Positions 6,848 through 9,693 of a DNA stretch of 9,693 nucleotides are shown here, piece by piece. Under the pieces are notes generated by a model. The model did not search any database and had not been told where the DNA came from. It was given only the letters and a program-made list of their open reading frames with translations. Location of the stretch: NCBI GenBank assembly GCA_905480305.1, contig CAJQPV010000027.1:1-9693 (forward strand), written 5' to 3'. The translations under genes were made by a program, and so were the position numbers. Position 1 is the stretch's first letter. Every line of letters starts with the position of its first letter. The DNA comes from an uncultured Gammaproteobacteria bacterium. GTDB lineage: Bacteria > Pseudomonadota > Gammaproteobacteria > UBA9214.

Positions 6848-8083
6848 CTAAAAGTTTCCCTGAAACCAGCCCTTCATCCTTTCCCACACACTACGCACAC
6901 CCTTACCCAAACCAGTATCCAGCGACCGCTGATCACGGTTGTGATGACCAAACAACAACAATCCGACACCGGTCGCAAAAATCGGATTTCGTACAACATC
7001 TACCAGCCCGGTTACATACTGGGGCACACCCAGCCGCACCGGCATATGAAAAACCTCTTCTGCCAGGTCAACCAGTCCCTCGATCTTGGCACTGCCACCG
7101 GTGAGCACTATGCCGGCCGCAATCAGGTCTTCGAAACCGCTGCGTCGCAGTTCTGCCTGGATCAACGTCAGTAATTCCTCGTAACGTGGTTCGACCACTT
7201 CGGCCAGCGTGTGCCGGGCAAGCCGGCGTGGCGGGCGATCACCCACACTCGGCACCTCGATACTTTCCTCGGCACTGGCCATCTGGGTCAGCGCACAGGC
7301 GTACTTGATCTTGATTTCCTCGGCATGCTGTGTCGGCGTGCGCAATGCAACTGCAATATCATTGGTCACCTGGTCACCGGCAATAGGAATCACCGCGGTA
7401 TGACGGATGGAACCCTCGGTGAACACGGCGATATCGGTTGTACCCCCACCGATATCGACAATAGCAACACCCAGTTCCTTTTCATCCTCTGTCAACACCG
7501 AGTAACTGGAAGCAAGCTGCTCAAGAATAATGTCATCAACTTCAAGCCCGCAACGACGTACGCACTTGATGATGTTTTGTGCAGCACTGACTGCACCCGT
7601 CACCATATGCACCTTGGCCTCGAGACGCACCCCGGACATGCCCACCGGTTCACGAATACCTTCCTGGTTATCGATAACAAATTCCTGCGGCAGGATGTGC
7701 AGAATTTTTTGATCTGCGGGAATCGCCACCGCCCGCGCAGCATCAATGACGCGCTCGATATCACCGGGAGCGACTTCCTTGTCCCGGATAGCCACAATGC
7801 CATGCGAGTTCAGACTGCGAATATGGCTGCCCGCAATACCTGCGAAGACAGAGTGAATCTGGCAACCGGCCATAAGTTCCGCTTCTTCCACGGCACGCTG
7901 TATTGAATGCACGGTGGATTCAATATTGACCACAACACCTTTCTTGAGACCACGCGAGGGATGCGAGCCGATACCAATAACTTCCAGCTCACCTTCCGGC
8001 ATCACCTCGCCGACTATCGCCACCACTTTCGAGGTGCCAATATCCAGGCCTACTATTAAATTCTTCTCAATTTTCTTCGGCAT
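6848..8083 (-). CDS. ftsA: Cell division protein FtsA
   Basis: FtsA is the actin-like ATPase that ties FtsZ filaments to the inner membrane and recruits later divisome proteins. With the start used here the product is 411 residues (E. coli 420). Visible are the phosphate-1 motif DIGTSK (14-19), the second phosphate motif DIGGGTTD (210-217), the adenosine-binding region GIVLTGGSAKIEG (324-336), and a C-terminal amphipathic membrane-targeting helix, VWERMKGWFQGNF (399-411). Two in-frame ATGs are possible. The one at 8101 directly follows the ftsQ stop and would add MVRNIG. The one at 8083, chosen here, has AGGA 8 bases before it and gives an N terminus (MPKKIEKNLIVGLDIGTSK) that fits the family better. 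Its closeness to ftsQ suggests translational coupling. Confidence 0.97.
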   Translation of the reverse strand: MPKKIEKNLIVGLDIGTSKVVAIVGEVMPEGELEVIGIGSHPSRGLKKGVVVNIESTVHSIQRAVEEAELMAGCQIHSVFAGIAGSHIRSLNSHGIVAIRDKEVAPGDIERVIDAARAVAIPADQKILHILPQEFVIDNQEGIREPVGMSGVRLEAKVHMVTGAVSAAQNIIKCVRRCGLEVDDIILEQLASSYSVLTEDEKELGVAIVDIGGGTTDIAVFTEGSIRHTAVIPIAGDQVTNDIAVALRTPTQHAEEIKIKYACALTQMASAEESIEVPSVGDRPPRRLARHTLAEVVEPRYEELLTLIQAELRRSGFEDLIAAGIVLTGGSAKIEGLVDLAEEVFHMPVRLGVPQYVTGLVDVVRNPIFATGVGLLLFGHHNRDQRSLDTGLGKGVRSVWERMKGWFQGNF

Positions 8084-8101
8084 TCCAATATTCCTGACCA
8101 T

Positions 8102-8875
8102 CTAACCCTGTTTCACATCTGCGTCGTCCAGAACCGTCTGGTTCCAGTCGACAGAAAAACCGTTGCTGTAACGCAGATCAACACGCTGCAGCGCATCCAG
8201 TCGTCCGGCAAACACCACTGGCCAGGCGCGCACAAACCGTTGCAGCCGTTGCCTGCCATCGGTGCGCCCCAGCTCCAGCAACACGGCATCATCAAGTTGC
8301 AAATGCCATGCACGGCGATTGTCCAGCGCCATGCGTGTGACCCTGACGCCCAGTGGAGCCAGCGTCTCCGACACCCGCCGGAAATTCTCCAGCACCTTCA
8401 GCTCATGACCATCCGGTCCGGCCAGTGAAGGCAGCTCTATCGTTACATTTGCCTGCAGAGGCACAAACGGCTCACCCGCCTTGTTAAGAAATCCCTGTTC
8501 ACCCCAGTGGGCCACCGGCTGCTGCTCCTGAATCTGCAGACGCAAAGTCCCCGGCCAAACCCGTTTAACACTGGCTTTATTTACCCAGGGCAATGCTTCA
8601 GCCGCTGTCCGTATCGCCGCCACATCGACGGTAAAGAAACCACCGGTTGCATAGGGAGCAACCGCTGCCTGCAATTGCTGCTTGCCGAGATATTTGAAAT
8701 CACCTTTTACCTCGACCACATTCAGTGGAAAGCGATACGGATCTGACAACCAGAGTTTGCCGGCAAAAATCGTGGCTGCCAGTACTGCAACCAGCATCAA
8801 ACCGCTCACTGAACGCGTATGACGTTTCAACAACTTAGCCAGACCCGGCATTAACGGTTGTCTTGACCTAGGCAC
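8102..8875 (-). CDS. ftsQ: Cell division protein FtsQ
   Basis: FtsQ is a bitopic inner-membrane protein that links early and late divisome components by binding FtsB/FtsL. From the GTG chosen here it has 257 residues: a basic cytoplasmic tail (1-22), one membrane segment (about 23-43), a POTRA domain beginning near FPLNVVEVKGDF (49-60) and running to about LRLQIQEQQPVAHW (111-124), and a beta domain ending near LRYSNGFSVDW (234-244). The GTG at 8875 has AGGGAGG 6 bases before it and overlaps the ddlB stop by 8 bases. An ATG at 8908 would overlap ddlB by 41 bases without a good ribosome site. An ATG at 8851 also lacks one and would shorten the basic tail. The arrangement points to coupled translation from ddlB into ftsQ. 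Confidence 0.95.
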   Translation of the reverse strand: MPRSRQPLMPGLAKLLKRHTRSVSGLMLVAVLAATIFAGKLWLSDPYRFPLNVVEVKGDFKYLGKQQLQAAVAPYATGGFFTVDVAAIRTAAEALPWVNKASVKRVWPGTLRLQIQEQQPVAHWGEQGFLNKAGEPFVPLQANVTIELPSLAGPDGHELKVLENFRRVSETLAPLGVRVTRMALDNRRAWHLQLDDAVLLELGRTDGRQRLQRFVRAWPVVFAGRLDALQRVDLRYSNGFSVDWNQTVLDDADVKQG

Positions 8876-9693
8876 AGTCTGCCTCCCTGCCAGCGGCTGA
8901 AACTGCATCCAGGCTGGTGTCCAGTATCCTGCAAACCAGCTGGCTGAAATTCAGCCCGGTTGCCTGCGCCGCCATGGGCACCAGACTGTGGCCGGTAAGA
9001 CCCGGCACGGTATTCACCTCGATAAACCAGGGCTGTCCGGCAGCATCCAGCATAAAGTCCACCCGTCCCCAACCGTTTGCAGCAACCGCTGCGCTGGCTG
9101 CCAGCGACAGTGACTGCAACTGCGACTCCATGGCCGCGTCAAGACCACAGGGAATCAGGTAGCGGGTGGTATCTGTTTGATACTTAGCTTCATAGTCATA
9201 AAAAGTGTTCGGGGTTTCCAGTCGTATCAACGGCAATACTTCATCACCCAGGATGCCGGCGGTATATTCAACGCCGTCTATCCATTGCTCGGCAAACACT
9301 TCACTGTCGTAACGTGCGGCCAGCTCCCAGGCCGCGGACAAACCATCAGCCGTGTCAACCTTGCTGATGCCAATACTGGAACCCTCATGTGAAGGTTTCA
9401 TGATCAGCGGGTACTGCAGATGGTCTTTTGCAGCCAGCACTTCAGCCGCACTGGAAAACACGGTAAAGGCCGGCGTTGCTATGCCGGCACTTTGCCAGAC
9501 CTGCTTGGTCCGCAGTTTATCCATTCCCAGCGCAGACCCCAGCACACCACTACCGGTATACGGCATGCCGAGTGTTTCCAGCATCCCCTGAATAACACCA
9601 TCCTCACCACCGCGACCATGCAAGGCAATAAAGGCGCGCGTATAGCCCTGGTTAACCAGGACATCATGCAAATTACATTCAGCCGGATCTACA
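8868..9693 (-). CDS. ddlB: D-alanine--D-alanine ligase DdlB, 5' end beyond the window
   Basis: Ddl is the cytoplasmic ATP-grasp ligase that joins two D-alanines for the peptidoglycan stem peptide. The frame is open to the window edge; 274 residues are visible and, by comparison with E. coli DdlB, about 40 are missing, since the first visible VDP matches a VDP near residue 41 there. Visible motifs are ALHGRGGEDG (23-32), TGSGVLGSALGMDKLR (46-61), the ATP-binding KPSHEGSSIG (99-108), the omega loop FYDYEAKY (164-171) with the tyrosine typical of D-Ala-D-Ala rather than D-Ala-D-Lac enzymes, and the metal ligands D212, E225 and N227 near NTVPGLTGHSLVPMAA. The TTG at 9671 is not the start, because homology continues upstream of it. 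The last codons carry the ftsQ ribosome binding site, and the stop overlaps the ftsQ GTG. Confidence 0.98.
   Translation of the reverse strand, partial: VDPAECNLHDVLVNQGYTRAFIALHGRGGEDGVIQGMLETLGMPYTGSGVLGSALGMDKLRTKQVWQSAGIATPAFTVFSSAAEVLAAKDHLQYPLIMKPSHEGSSIGISKVDTADGLSAAWELAARYDSEVFAEQWIDGVEYTAGILGDEVLPLIRLETPNTFYDYEAKYQTDTTRYLIPCGLDAAMESQLQSLSLAASAAVAANGWGRVDFMLDAAGQPWFIEVNTVPGLTGHSLVPMAAQATGLNFSQLVCRILDTSLDAVSAAGREADCA
8882..8888 (-). promoter_or_regulatory. Ribosome binding site that decides the ftsQ GTG start
   Basis: AGGGAGG on the minus strand, inside the last codons of ddlB, is 6 bases before the GTG at 8875-8873. Neither neighbouring in-frame ATG (8908 or 8851) has a comparable site, so this supports the GTG as the real start. 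Confidence 0.7.

Noticed and set aside
7211..7906. A 231-codon plus-strand open frame opposite ftsA
   Set aside because: It is a shadow of ftsA coding sequence with no ribosome site or domain.
1..9693. Mobile elements, CRISPR arrays, tRNA/rRNA genes, defence or toxin-antitoxin systems
   Set aside because: The whole window is accounted for by conserved core genes with short gaps; no terminal repeats, transposase motifs, repeat arrays or RNA-gene patterns were seen.

Overview
The window is a conserved stretch of gammaproteobacterial chromosome: the distal end of the division and cell-wall (dcw) cluster running into secA. Almost everything is on the minus strand. In order of transcription, from high to low coordinates, it reads ddlB (5' end outside the window), ftsQ, ftsA, ftsZ, lpxC, then an M23 peptidase gene, secA, and probably the first codons of argJ. 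One small gene of the DUF721/DciA family lies between lpxC and the M23 gene on the plus strand. The order ftsZ - lpxC - DUF721 - M23 - secA - argJ is, from memory, the Pseudomonas-type arrangement; enteric bacteria have secM where this window has the M23 gene. The protein motifs and this order point to a gammaproteobacterium of moderate GC outside the Enterobacterales. I cannot name a genus.

The ddlB-ftsQ-ftsA block (8868-6848) is tightly packed. ftsQ most likely starts at a GTG that overlaps the ddlB stop by 8 bases, and ftsA starts at or just after the ftsQ stop, so translational coupling is likely. After a 126-base gap holding a perfect 12-base palindrome comes ftsZ, with a near-ideal ribosome binding site. 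The largest gap, 239 bases (5316-5554), separates ftsZ from lpxC. It holds a strong GC-rich hairpin just after ftsZ and possible lpxC promoter elements. lpxC and the DUF721 gene converge on a shared hairpin. The DUF721 gene and the M23 gene diverge from start codons 22 bases apart. A 124-base leader separates the M23 gene from secA and can form structures that would mask the secA ribosome binding site. No gap exceeds 300 bases.

The genes serve linked steps of envelope growth. DdlB makes the D-Ala-D-Ala of the peptidoglycan stem. FtsQ, FtsA and FtsZ build the division ring. LpxC commits UDP-GlcNAc-derived precursor to lipid A. The M23 protein probably acts on or senses peptidoglycan at the inner membrane. 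SecA drives protein export, and DciA is the likely DnaB-helicase operator for replication.

I found no mobile element, CRISPR array, tRNA, rRNA or sign of horizontal transfer, and no new multi-gene system. All proteins whose ends are visible look full length and keep their key residues. The observations worth a second look are regulatory: the secA leader, the divergent dciA/M23 start region, the ftsA-ftsZ palindrome, and the hairpins after ftsZ and between dciA and lpxC.
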